Counted from the stretch's first letter, positions 7,565 to 14,021 are shown. The stretch is DNA of 17,512 bases from CAZHJE01 sp964532965 (GCA_964532965.1 CAZHJE010000013.1:1-17512), one strand, 5' to 3'. Numbers and translations are program-made. Notes: generated by a model not told the origin, from the sequence alone.

Positions 7565-8473
7565 CTATGGGCGACCAAGTCCCGACCAATTTTCCTGTCT
7601 TTGCAATTTTATATCCAGTGCATCTAAAAACAGCTGCTGTGTCTCCTCAACACTTTTAGGTCTTTTTTTAGGATCAAAACTAAAACATTTTCTAAATACA
7701 TTGTCTAGTCTTACAACTGTGCTCACTCCATATTTTTCAACGACCTCTTTGTACACATCTTCTTCTTCATTGTGAAAAATACTTACAAATTCCCCATGTG
7801 GTATACCATCATCAAAATTAGTTTGCATACGTTGATGGTATGGATAAGGGTTTGCTCCTCCTGTAACAAGTTCATACATAATCGTTGCCATACCAAAAAC
7901 TTCTGCCTCAGTTGTTAATTCTGACATAGGGGTCTTTCCACCTACTGATTGTACAAATTCTGGAGGTGCATAAGCAGGCGGAATAGCCCTAAAAGCTTTT
8001 CCTAATAATTCTGCGCTTCCAAGATCCCCTATTTTTAAATGTCCATCATGAATAAAAACATTTTTTGCTCGCAAATCGCTGTGAGCATACCCTAATGAAT
8101 GCATATAAGAGAGTCCACTTGTCAATTCGTTTAAAAATATTATAGTTTGTTGCCTATCTAAGAATTTATATTGGGTTTTAAGCCAATCGTATAGATCTCC
8201 CTCATTACAGTACTCAAGTGTTATATAGTGTTCAGCTCCAATATTTGTAAAATCTATCAAATGAACTATATTTGGATGGTTAAAGGCTGCGTATAAGCGC
8301 GCCTCTCTTTGCAATTCTGGGATTAATTCTTGATTTGTTGTTTTTTTTCTGATAAACACTTCACCTGTTTCAACATCTCTGACACGTTCAACCGTAAACT
8401 TTGCACTTGCACCGTGAAGTGTTTCTACTTGTTCATCTAATTGTTCGTTAGTCGCCACAGACCTATTATCCAT
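7565..8473 (-). CDS. Hanks-type serine/threonine protein kinase with variant motifs
   Basis: A 302-aa soluble eukaryotic-like kinase with no membrane helix and no PASTA or other sensor domain. It carries a probable VAIK lysine (VFIRK, Lys43), the helix-C glutamate (ELQREARL, Glu57), a hinge (ITLEYCNEGDLYDWL), a catalytic loop HSDLRAKN (131-138), a metal loop DLG (150-152), APPEF (169-173) in place of APE, and the late arginine DPKKRP. Departures from the consensus: the Gly-rich loop is poor (LHGASAKF), HRDLK has become HSDLR so the catalytic lysine is Arg, DFG is DLG, and the F-helix Asp is Glu191. The core Lys, Glu, Asp, Asn and Asp are all present, so activity is possible but not certain. 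ATG 8473 has no Shine-Dalgarno; a TATAAT sits about 27 bp upstream. It is followed by the UDG-like gene. Its target is unknown. Confidence 0.85.
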   Translation of the reverse strand: MDNRSVATNEQLDEQVETLHGASAKFTVERVRDVETGEVFIRKKTTNQELIPELQREARLYAAFNHPNIVHLIDFTNIGAEHYITLEYCNEGDLYDWLKTQYKFLDRQQTIIFLNELTSGLSYMHSLGYAHSDLRAKNVFIHDGHLKIGDLGSAELLGKAFRAIPPAYAPPEFVQSVGGKTPMSELTTEAEVFGMATIMYELVTGGANPYPYHQRMQTNFDDGIPHGEFVSIFHNEEEDVYKEVVEKYGVSTVVRLDNVFRKCFSFDPKKRPKSVEETQQLFLDALDIKLQRQENWSGLGRP

Positions 8474-8500
8474 AACTTAAAACTTGTTACTTTTATTTGA

Positions 8501-8506
8501 ATTATA
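8501..8506 (-). promoter_or_regulatory. Candidate -10 box of the kinase gene
   Basis: A perfect TATAAT on the minus strand, about 27 bp before the kinase ATG. No good -35 is visible at 16-18 bp. In DNA this AT-rich the match is weak evidence alone; its position supports it. Confidence 0.35.
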
Positions 8507-8567
8507 ACAGGAACGCATATGAACTTACTCTAAATATGAGATACTAAATGCAAAAAATTCATAAACA

Positions 8568-8937
8568 TTGTTTTTTATTGTAACCATCAAGCTTGCATAC
8601 AATGGGCATAGCCATATAATTAAACTAATATCTGCTCAAGCAGGTAGTTGTAAGTTAAAAAATTATAAATTTACGAGGGAGATTTGTATTTGATTGCAAA
8701 GTATGTCAAGAATGTTCTGCTACATATTATGTATTTGATGCAAAAGCTAATACTGCAAAGATAACTATTAATAGTATGCTGAACAATGCAAAATGGGTAC
8801 CATTAAAAAAAGCTCTAAACTACAAACTTTTCCCAAATTCAGAAAGATACTTGCTGAGTACTTTTTTAGCAGCAAGAGAATTTTTTGATTTAACACTAGA
8901 GTATAGTACACAAGGTATAAAATCCAATGTTCAATAA
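8568..8937 (+). pseudogene. Small Cys-rich (zinc-ribbon-like) ORF, frameshifted
   Basis: Neither frame alone makes a full gene, but together they read as one protein of about 120 aa. Frame A (from about 8568, start unclear) gives KLAYNGHSHIIKLISAQAG, then SCKLKNYKFTREICI, and stops at TGA 8691. Skipping one T in the ATTT just before that stop continues as IDCKVCQECSATYYVFDAK, then LNNAKWVPLKKALNY, ending at TAA 8935. The joint brings four cysteines together (C-x2-C-x2-C-x2-C: CIDCKVCQEC) with one more upstream, as in a zinc-binding knuckle. I do not recognise the family. No credible ATG/GTG start is visible; an ATG at 8548 would need a second one-base change in the T6 run at 8571. It is probably a decayed gene or one affected by indel errors. 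Confidence 0.4.
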
Positions 8938-8972
8938 CTCGAATGTTTTTATGAACAAAGCAACTAAATACT

Positions 8973-9280
8973 TTATACCTTTTTATCGATATCATCAATT
9001 GTGAAGCCTAACGTTGAAAATATCTTGTTTTTAATTATCTTGGAGAATTTGATGGTGCAAACTTATCTTTTCATAAAGTGCTAACCATGTCCTCGATTAC
9101 AATGAATCTTTCTCTCATGTCTTTTAGATCTGGTTTTACATCTTTGTCCAAGATATCTCTCATATCTTCAATTACCTTTTTGAAATATCCCCATGCAATA
9201 CCACCGCCAAGTATTATTTTAACGATTACAATTAAAATAAAGAATAATGCTAAAATAAAGATGTGAATCTTCTTGGTCAC
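8973..9280 (-). pseudogene. Small membrane protein with coiled segment, interrupted
   Basis: From GTG 9280 the minus strand encodes a short head, one strong transmembrane helix (HIFILALFFILIVIVKIILG), then a charged helical part (VIEDMRDILDKDVKPDLKD, MRERFIVIEDMVSTL), and stops at TGA 9071. The same frame continues KDKFAPSNSPR before TAA 9035; a shifted frame continues KNKIFSTLGFTIDDIDKKV to TAA 8973. From memory, small membrane proteins in related genomes read ...TLWKDKFAP..SPRQLNERG after the helix. The TGA would then be a TGG Trp codon turned into a stop, followed by a small deletion. What remains open is a 69-aa peptide. Its start overlaps the divergent PLC-like gene by 18 bp. Function is unknown; it is likely a membrane-anchored accessory protein now broken. 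Confidence 0.45.
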
Positions 9281-10015
9281 AACTATATCGCATTTAAAAC
9301 ACTTAACCGTATATCTCCGTACACATTTGTTGGATCGCACATACCAGATTTTGTACCTTTTTTACCTAGTTCGATATTCTCTTTTGAAGAAATACATGAA
9401 AATCACGAAGGTTTTTTAAAATATATTAGAAAAACTTATTCTAATCTCGAAGATTTACCTCTTAGTATGATGTGTCATTCAGTAAAATATGGTGCAGATG
9501 AATATAATAAATTAATTGATACGTGGTTGCTTGAAGATAACGAAGAATTGACTTTTGAGATTTGCAGTATGATTGTTGATGCTTCTGGAATATCGTTTGA
9601 CGTTGCAAGAGGACCTCGTTTGCATAACTATTTGTGGTGCGGCATTGATATGTATTTAATAAAAAATAATAAACCATTTGTTCAAGAGCTTGCTAACGCA
9701 TTTAATAACATCAACTATTCTGAAATAGCAAAAGTAGTAAGTGAATATTATAAAAAGAACCATGACAAGGTATTTAAAAATCTTCACAGTCATTTTAAAA
9801 ACATCTATCCCGCAACATTCATTGCCGAATTAGAATACACAAAGTTTTGGAGTAACTTTTTATCTAAATTGCCAGAAGGGGATATGTTGAATGTTGCAAA
9901 AGGCTTAAAGCTTTTGGATTATATCTATAGTATTTTTGAAGATAAATGGGAAGAAATATTAATTAAAATGGAAGATAATGTTAAAAAGAAAATGGCCGTG
10001 TTTTTAAAAAACTAA
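9263..10015 (+). CDS. Zinc-dependent phospholipase C-like hydrolase
   Basis: A 250-aa soluble protein with the spaced His/Asp pattern of the zinc-dependent PLC / HD-like helical fold: His6 right after the start (LLGHNYIA), GSHIPDFVPF (24-33, with the P-D motif), HENHEG (45-50), CHSVKYGADEY (71-81) and RLHNYLWCGIDMYL (119-132). Such proteins bind up to three metals and cleave phosphoester bonds; the natural substrate here cannot be told. GTG 9263 places the conserved His at position 6 as expected, and the ATG two bases before it is out of frame and hits TGA at once. AAAG precedes the start. No signal peptide is present, so it is probably cytoplasmic. It ends 29 bp from the convergent radical SAM gene, without a visible terminator. 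Confidence 0.65.
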   Translation: MNLLGHNYIAFKTLNRISPYTFVGSHIPDFVPFLPSSIFSFEEIHENHEGFLKYIRKTYSNLEDLPLSMMCHSVKYGADEYNKLIDTWLLEDNEELTFEICSMIVDASGISFDVARGPRLHNYLWCGIDMYLIKNNKPFVQELANAFNNINYSEIAKVVSEYYKKNHDKVFKNLHSHFKNIYPATFIAELEYTKFWSNFLSKLPEGDMLNVAKGLKLLDYIYSIFEDKWEEILIKMEDNVKKKMAVFLKN

Positions 10016-10044
10016 CATATTCTATTAATAAGTAGGGAGTATGT

Positions 10045-10893
10045 CTATGCACTTAAATCTTTATGATATATCGTAGAACCTAATCTTAATTTAAAATTAT
10101 ATTTCTTAACTAAAGCTAAAACTATGTTATTTAGCTCTTCTCTATAACTCTTGTCTTTTGATGAATAAAAAGTTTTCATTATGGCGTCATCAAGATCGGG
10201 CAATTCTTTTTTTAGTCGCTCCAAAATATAGTTGCTTAAGTTTATATGTTCTACATAAAGTTCTTTTGTGCCAGTATTTGCAATCGCTTTAAATAGTTCA
10301 TCTAGTATTGCAGGTTGTGATACAAAGTGCGGTAATAATGGACCAACAAAGGCGTATGTTTTAATACTATTGTTATTTAGTTTTGTTAATGTATCTAATC
10401 TTTGCGATACATTTGGCGCCATCTTTTCAAAATAACGCGATATAGTGTCATCTGTTGTTGTTATCGTTAATCCTACTTCAATATTTTTTAACTTTTTAAA
10501 AATGTCTACATCTCTTAAAACTAGATGTGACTTAGTTAATATACTAGCAGTGCCTTCAAAATTGCTTTCTACTAAAATCTCCAAACATTGCCTTGTTAAT
10601 TTATATTTTGCCTCTAGCCCTTGATAAGGATCAGTAACAGAACTAAAAAATATGCTCTTACTTTTGCCTTTAATCTTTTTAAGTTCATTTCTTAAAAGGG
10701 TAGCCGCATTCATCTTTACATAGACATAATTTCCCCAATCGGCTATGTCTTTGCCAATATACCTTCCCATGAAGCTTGCATAACAATATGCACACCCAAA
10801 AGCACATCCAGTATAAGGATTTATTACATAATCTGTGTCTGGCAATTTACTCAAAACTAATATAGATTTTGCGTTAATTTCTTTTACTTCCAT
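10045..10893 (-). CDS. SPL-like radical SAM protein
   Basis: A 282-aa radical SAM enzyme. CxxxCxxC is at Cys30, Cys34 and Cys37 (YTGCAFGCAYCYASFMGRYIG), which ligates a [4Fe-4S] cluster. It is followed by SSVTDPYQGLEAKYKLTRQC (about 84-103), the S-x-T-D-x-Y-x-P-x-E-x-x-x-x-x-TR motif of the spore-photoproduct-lyase-like (COG1533, Rv2578c-like) group, and by VGLTITTTDD and YAFVGPLLP strands of the barrel. The true spore photoproduct lyase is unlikely in a non-sporulating lineage; the reaction of this subgroup is not established. I start at ATG 10893, since the 33 upstream codons run over the divergent attenuator region and are not conserved in style. A TATAAT ends 6 bp before this ATG, so the mRNA may be nearly leaderless. 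Confidence 0.88.
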   Translation of the reverse strand: MEVKEINAKSILVLSKLPDTDYVINPYTGCAFGCAYCYASFMGRYIGKDIADWGNYVYVKMNAATLLRNELKKIKGKSKSIFFSSVTDPYQGLEAKYKLTRQCLEILVESNFEGTASILTKSHLVLRDVDIFKKLKNIEVGLTITTTDDTISRYFEKMAPNVSQRLDTLTKLNNNSIKTYAFVGPLLPHFVSQPAILDELFKAIANTGTKELYVEHINLSNYILERLKKELPDLDDAIMKTFYSSKDKSYREELNNIVLALVKKYNFKLRLGSTIYHKDLSA

Positions 10894-10899
10894 ACTTAT

Positions 10900-10905
10900 A
10901 TTATA
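10900..10905 (-). promoter_or_regulatory. -10 box of the radical SAM gene
   Basis: TATAAT on the minus strand, 6 bp upstream of ATG 10893. A transcript starting 6-8 bp downstream of it would begin at or next to the start codon. No clear -35 is seen. Confidence 0.45.
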
Positions 10906-10939
10906 TCTTATGCATTTGACTTGTCCCTGTTGACATATT

Positions 10940-10949
10940 GTGTTAATGT
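10940..10949 (+). promoter_or_regulatory. Uncertain promoter region of the attenuator operon
   Basis: TTGACA at 10930 lacks a -10 at the proper spacing. An extended -10-like TGTGTTAAT (10939-10947) would start transcription near 10954, just before the leader-peptide ATG at 10959. Both readings are weak; a promoter must lie in the 65 bp between the two divergent starts. Confidence 0.25.
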
Positions 10950-10958
10950 GTATTTCAC

Positions 10959-11018
10959 ATGAAAAATATGAAGACAAGATTAACAGAAACATTTTTCTTT
11001 TTTGTAATACCCGTCTGA
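10959..11018 (+). CDS. Leader peptide with four Phe codons (attenuator)
   Basis: A 19-codon ORF, ATG 10959 to TGA 11016, encodes MKNMKTRLTETFFFFVIPV. The four consecutive Phe codons (TTT TTC TTT TTT, 10992-11003) sit directly after RNA region 1, and the stop codon lies 1 nt before region 2 of the attenuator. This is the arrangement of pheL and pheM in enterobacteria, although the peptide itself is different in sequence. Translation speed over the Phe codons would report charged tRNA-Phe levels. A second in-frame ATG at 10968 is an alternative start. No Shine-Dalgarno precedes either, as for many genes here. The peptide is not expected to act by itself. That it is translated is inferred from the geometry. 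Confidence 0.8.
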   Translation: MKNMKTRLTETFFFFVIPV

Positions 11019-11072
11019 TGCGGTTTCTGTTGTATTGTCTTTTTTACGAAACCGCCAAAAGGCGGTTTTTTT
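10982..11072 (+). promoter_or_regulatory. Ribosome-mediated phenylalanine attenuator
   Basis: Region 1 AACAGAAAC (10982-10990) is the perfect complement of region 2 GTTTCTGTT (11023-11031). Region 2 GCGGTTTC (11020-11027) is the perfect complement of region 3 GAAACCGC (11048-11055). Region 3 AAACCGCC (11049-11056) pairs perfectly with region 4 GGCGGTTT (11061-11068). A ribosome stalled on the Phe codons would cover region 1 and leave 2:3, the antiterminator. A ribosome at the TGA would cover region 2, so that 3:4 forms with its T-tract and transcription stops. All three alternative helices are 8-9 bp without mismatch. Confidence 0.85.
11049..11072 (+). terminator. Attenuator terminator (3:4 hairpin)
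   Basis: An 8-bp stem AAACCGCC/GGCGGTTT has an AAAA loop and a run of seven T. It ends 5 nt before the start codon of the PLP enzyme, so it must be conditional. No Shine-Dalgarno lies between it and the ATG. Confidence 0.93.
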
Positions 11073-11077
11073 GTTTT

Positions 11078-12397
11078 ATGAAAGAAAAGTATACAAATAA
11101 AATAAATGTGAATAGTGCCTTAGTGCGTGCAATTAATTACGATAGTCCTGTAAAAATGTTTTATTCAATGATGAGGAGTTATCGCGAAAGTGGTGCTGCC
11201 GAAGATATTATAGATGTAGGCTCCACGTCTAAGCTTGATGATAAACATTTAACAAGACTTAATAAAAAGATGTTAACTGTTGCTAAAGACAGCATTATTA
11301 ACCAACATTCAAATGTATATCCATCGTCGTGGGGTATGGTTGATCTGCGAAAAGCATTTGCAAAATTTTATTTGGATTGGGATGAAATATATATAGATCA
11401 CATAGCTGAAATGATGGTTACAGGGGGTACTATAAAAGCAATTGATTCTCTTTTTCAGTTAATTGATGCTGACTATTTATTAGTTCCAGACCCCGCACCA
11501 TATTTTGTTAAGTCACTGGCTATTTTAAGAAAGAAGAAAATTATATATATTCCTATCGATTTTGAGAATAAGCGATTAATGTTAGAAAAACTGAACCCTA
11601 TTTTTATGTCAAAAATAAAAAATAATGCAGTGTTGTATATGGGTTTGCCCATTGCACCATCCGGAGTGCTTTTATCTGATAAACATATAAATAATGAATT
11701 AATACCATTTATGAAAGCATTAGGCATTTTTGGCATAAGCGATGCCCATGTGTTTGGTACTGGCTATTGTGATAAAAAAATCAGATCAATATTTTCTTAT
11801 GTAGGTACAAAAGATGTTTTTGTCGAAACTCTTACTATATCAAAAGAAATGGGGTTACCTGGTATGCGTGTGGGTGCTTTGGTTGGCAACACTAAAATAA
11901 TAAATGCATATAGATTGTATGCATCTTGTTGTATGGAAATGATTCCGACAATGAATCAATACATTGCATCTAAGTGTTTGTCTTATACTTTTACATTGAA
12001 TACAGGGAAAAATTTATCCAAAGCAAAACTAAGTCAGATAGAAAAATTATTAAAAAGTTTAAATGCTACATACATTAAACCTGATGCGGGGATTGATCTA
12101 TTAATAAAGGTTCCAGTTTATTTAAAAAAACAATTGCCAAAAGATGTAGATGCTTCGTTATTTTTATCTAACTATATCTTAAAAAACTACCATGTAGGAA
12201 TTTGCCCAGGTTCAATAGTTTCATGCTCACGAGATGATTATTTGGTATTAGTTTTGGAACAGCCTAACAACAATGTAATTAATGCTTTAACAAGACTTCA
12301 TAAAAGTGATTTTAGTTTTAATGATATTAAAGTTACAAAAAAAGATCTGCGGCATTATTATGCAATGTGCAGTACATGCGACACAACATGTCTATAG
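11078..12397 (+). CDS. Fold-type I PLP-dependent aminotransferase-like protein under Phe attenuation
   Basis: This 439-aa protein follows the class I/II aminotransferase plan: YPSSWGMVDLRKAFAKFY (81-98), TGGTIKAID (115-123, cofactor phosphate region), SDAHVFGTGY (221-230; Asp222 contacts the PLP ring nitrogen), the Schiff-base lysine Lys256 in TISKEMGLPGMRVG (253-266) and Arg264 for the phosphate. Aminotransferases of this fold exchange amino groups between amino acids and 2-oxo acids. Two usual residues are not where expected: the Asn of NPxNPTG (here GLPIAPSG, 189-196) and the C-terminal substrate Arg (here DDYLVLVL). It may therefore have an altered substrate or reaction. The tail is Cys-rich (CSTCDTTC). 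ATG 11078 is chosen because the upstream frame runs through the attenuator. Control by Phe codons suggests a role in aromatic amino acid synthesis. The stop shares CTATAG with the convergent gene. Confidence 0.82.
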   Translation: MKEKYTNKINVNSALVRAINYDSPVKMFYSMMRSYRESGAAEDIIDVGSTSKLDDKHLTRLNKKMLTVAKDSIINQHSNVYPSSWGMVDLRKAFAKFYLDWDEIYIDHIAEMMVTGGTIKAIDSLFQLIDADYLLVPDPAPYFVKSLAILRKKKIIYIPIDFENKRLMLEKLNPIFMSKIKNNAVLYMGLPIAPSGVLLSDKHINNELIPFMKALGIFGISDAHVFGTGYCDKKIRSIFSYVGTKDVFVETLTISKEMGLPGMRVGALVGNTKIINAYRLYASCCMEMIPTMNQYIASKCLSYTFTLNTGKNLSKAKLSQIEKLLKSLNATYIKPDAGIDLLIKVPVYLKKQLPKDVDASLFLSNYILKNYHVGICPGSIVSCSRDDYLVLVLEQPNNNVINALTRLHKSDFSFNDIKVTKKDLRHYYAMCSTCDTTCL

Positions 12398-13799
12398 ATT
12401 TGTTTTTATACACCAGCTTCCGACATACGCATGTTTACCAACTAAATTATAAATTGGTGAAAAATACTCTTGATTGTATACCAATTCGTCTAAATGATTT
12501 TTAATTCTTGGAATTTGTTTTTTATTACTTTTATATGGCTTTGGGTTGGATACAATTTGCCTATGGACATAGTCTTCTAAGTTTTGTGCTTGTTTTAGCA
12601 ATATACTATCTCCATCTAATGTGTATTGTTGTATATAACATTTGTATTCAAAACTCTTTCTTTCAATAAGCCCTGTATAGTCGTTACTATCTTTAGATAT
12701 AGCATAGTTTAAATATGTGTCATTTAAACTTATTTGAGACACATAGCCGGTAGTCTTTTGTAATTTTTCGGCTTGTGCATACTTTAATTTTGTAGAGTTG
12801 CTAAACTCCAATTCCAATGAAAACGATATAAAGATAAAAAGTATCAAGCAGATAACACTATTTTTAGTTATTTTAATATTATCTTTATACTTATTTAAAA
12901 AAATTAAAAATACAAATATAAAACTAGGAATTAAGTATCTATCATAAAAGTCTGATGATACTAAAAGTATTAGTAGATAGACAATTGCATTAATGGCCAG
13001 GAATAATAACTCTTTATTCAGTGGTTTTTTAATTAAAACCTTGGGTTTTATATTTTTAGCAGTTAGAAAAACTTTAGTTATAAAATTTGCATAGACATAA
13101 CCTAATAATGCTGCAAAGGGTATTTTAAAAAACACATTGTCGAATATACTAAAGTTAGATCTAAAATCTGATTTTGTGTAGAGCTCCTCTAGGTAAAACA
13201 CATTGCCAACTGGAAAAAAGTCAAAATTTAAAAGATATGTAAAAAACATTATGAATGTCGGGATAAACACTAGGNNNNNNNNNNNNNNNNNNNNNNNNNN
13301 NNNNNNNNNNNNNNNNNNNNNNNNNNNNNNNNNNNNNNNNNNNNNNNNNNNNNNNNNNNNNNNNNNNNNNNNNNATCACAAATATACATGCGATAATTAA
13401 TGTTTTTAACTGTTTATTTTCGTAGTACTTTAAAAAGAAGTATATACTCCATACTAAGAATGTTAAAAAGAAGTTGTCAGTCATGAATGAAAATGTCGAT
13501 GTGAGTATAATTGGGTTGAATAAATACAGTAAACTAGAGATCAGTTGTATATTTCGCGATATTTTTAGAGATCTTAATATTTTGATAAATCCGATTAAGC
13601 CAAGTAATGTAATGAAAAATGTTAATATTTGCAGCGAAATAATACTGTCTCCGAATAGCATGCTCCAAAAATACCCAAGATAGCCTTGAAGTATAAATGA
13701 AGGATCAATTTCAGCACTTAATTTAAAGATATTGTGATTAAATGCCTCTACTTGCGTAATAAAAATCCAGTCATCGTTTACAATATAATTACCGAACAC
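12392..13799 (-). CDS. GT-C membrane glycosyltransferase (PMT/ArnT-like), interrupted by assembly gap
   Basis: Two minus-strand pieces flank a run of 100 N and belong to one gene. The N-part (from GTG 13799) has NDDWIFITQ (8-16), the acidic pair of the first extracytoplasmic loop that GT-C enzymes use, then several membrane helices and FMTDNFFLTFLVWS. The C-part has more helices, a DFYDRYLIPSFIFVFLIF segment typical of the family and a soluble, extracytoplasmic-looking C-terminal domain of about 120 aa. PMT/ArnT-like enzymes move a sugar from a polyprenyl phosphate donor to lipid or protein outside the membrane. The same NDD(W/Y) and MT(D/E)N blocks occur in the fused GT at the window's right end, so the two are paralogues. 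The pieces are out of phase across exactly 100 N, which only shows that the gap length is arbitrary. A first membrane helix is missing: an in-frame stop lies two codons before GTG 13799. Confidence 0.75.
13275..13374. other. Assembly gap (100 N)
   Basis: Exactly 100 undetermined bases, a conventional placeholder for a scaffold join of unknown length. It lies inside the GT-C gene; the missing part should encode membrane helices. Confidence 0.98.
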
Positions 13800-13957
13800 A
13801 TATTAATTAAAGCATATGTATACGTTGATGAGCTACCAAACATATATAAAAATCAACTGCTACCAGCTAACGCGGGTAGTATGCTGTAATTTCTTTGCTG
13901 TGCTAAGTACAACGAGGTGGGACAACTCCATCTACTACCTTACGCAAATATCCAACC

Positions 13958-13982
13958 AAAGGTTGCTTGCGAAGCAACTTTT
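13958..13982. repeat. Near-perfect inverted repeat in the divergent spacer
   Basis: AAAGGTTGCTT and AAGCAACTTTT form an 11-bp stem with one G-T pair and a 3-nt GCG loop. It lies in the spacer (13800-14021) between the divergent GT-C and GT87-like genes. A short T-run on either side makes it a weak terminator candidate in either direction; an operator is also possible. The rest of the spacer shows no gene; a CTACC/GGTAG pair (13860-13879) is the only other structure I see. Confidence 0.55.
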
Positions 13983-14021
13983 AAGTTAAGAAATTATAAA
14001 TATTCTGTTAGAATAGAAAGT

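Noticed and set aside
7581..7588. CCCGACCA, matching the tRNA-Pro 3' end, as an att duplication
   Set aside because: Only 8 nt match, inside the conserved kinase reading frame; this is expected by chance.
8768..8998. 76-codon minus-strand ORF
   Set aside because: It is antisense to the better-supported Cys-rich ORF, has no recognisable protein character, and is probably a shadow.
8691..9073. Recoding of TGA (Gly as in Gracilibacteria, or Trp)
   Set aside because: TGA cleanly ends the GT87-like gene, the GT2 fusion gene and the leader peptide. Reading through TGA 8691 gives no sensible protein in that frame.
10940..11077. A longer N-terminus (46 codons) for the PLP enzyme
   Set aside because: It runs through the attenuator helices and terminator in another frame, and it does not align with the aminotransferase fold.
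13221..13400. ORFs that read through the run of N
   Set aside because: They are artefacts of translating undetermined bases; the phase across the gap has no meaning.
13982..14001. 20-nt near-identity with 8651-8670 (19 of 20 bases)
   Set aside because: Both are low-complexity AT-rich strings; such a match is likely by chance in DNA of this composition.
13917..14021. GTG 13917 as start of the GT87-like gene
   Set aside because: The 35 extra residues cross the inverted repeat and lack the hydrophobic or basic character of family N-termini. GTG 14022 with AGAAAG upstream fits better.
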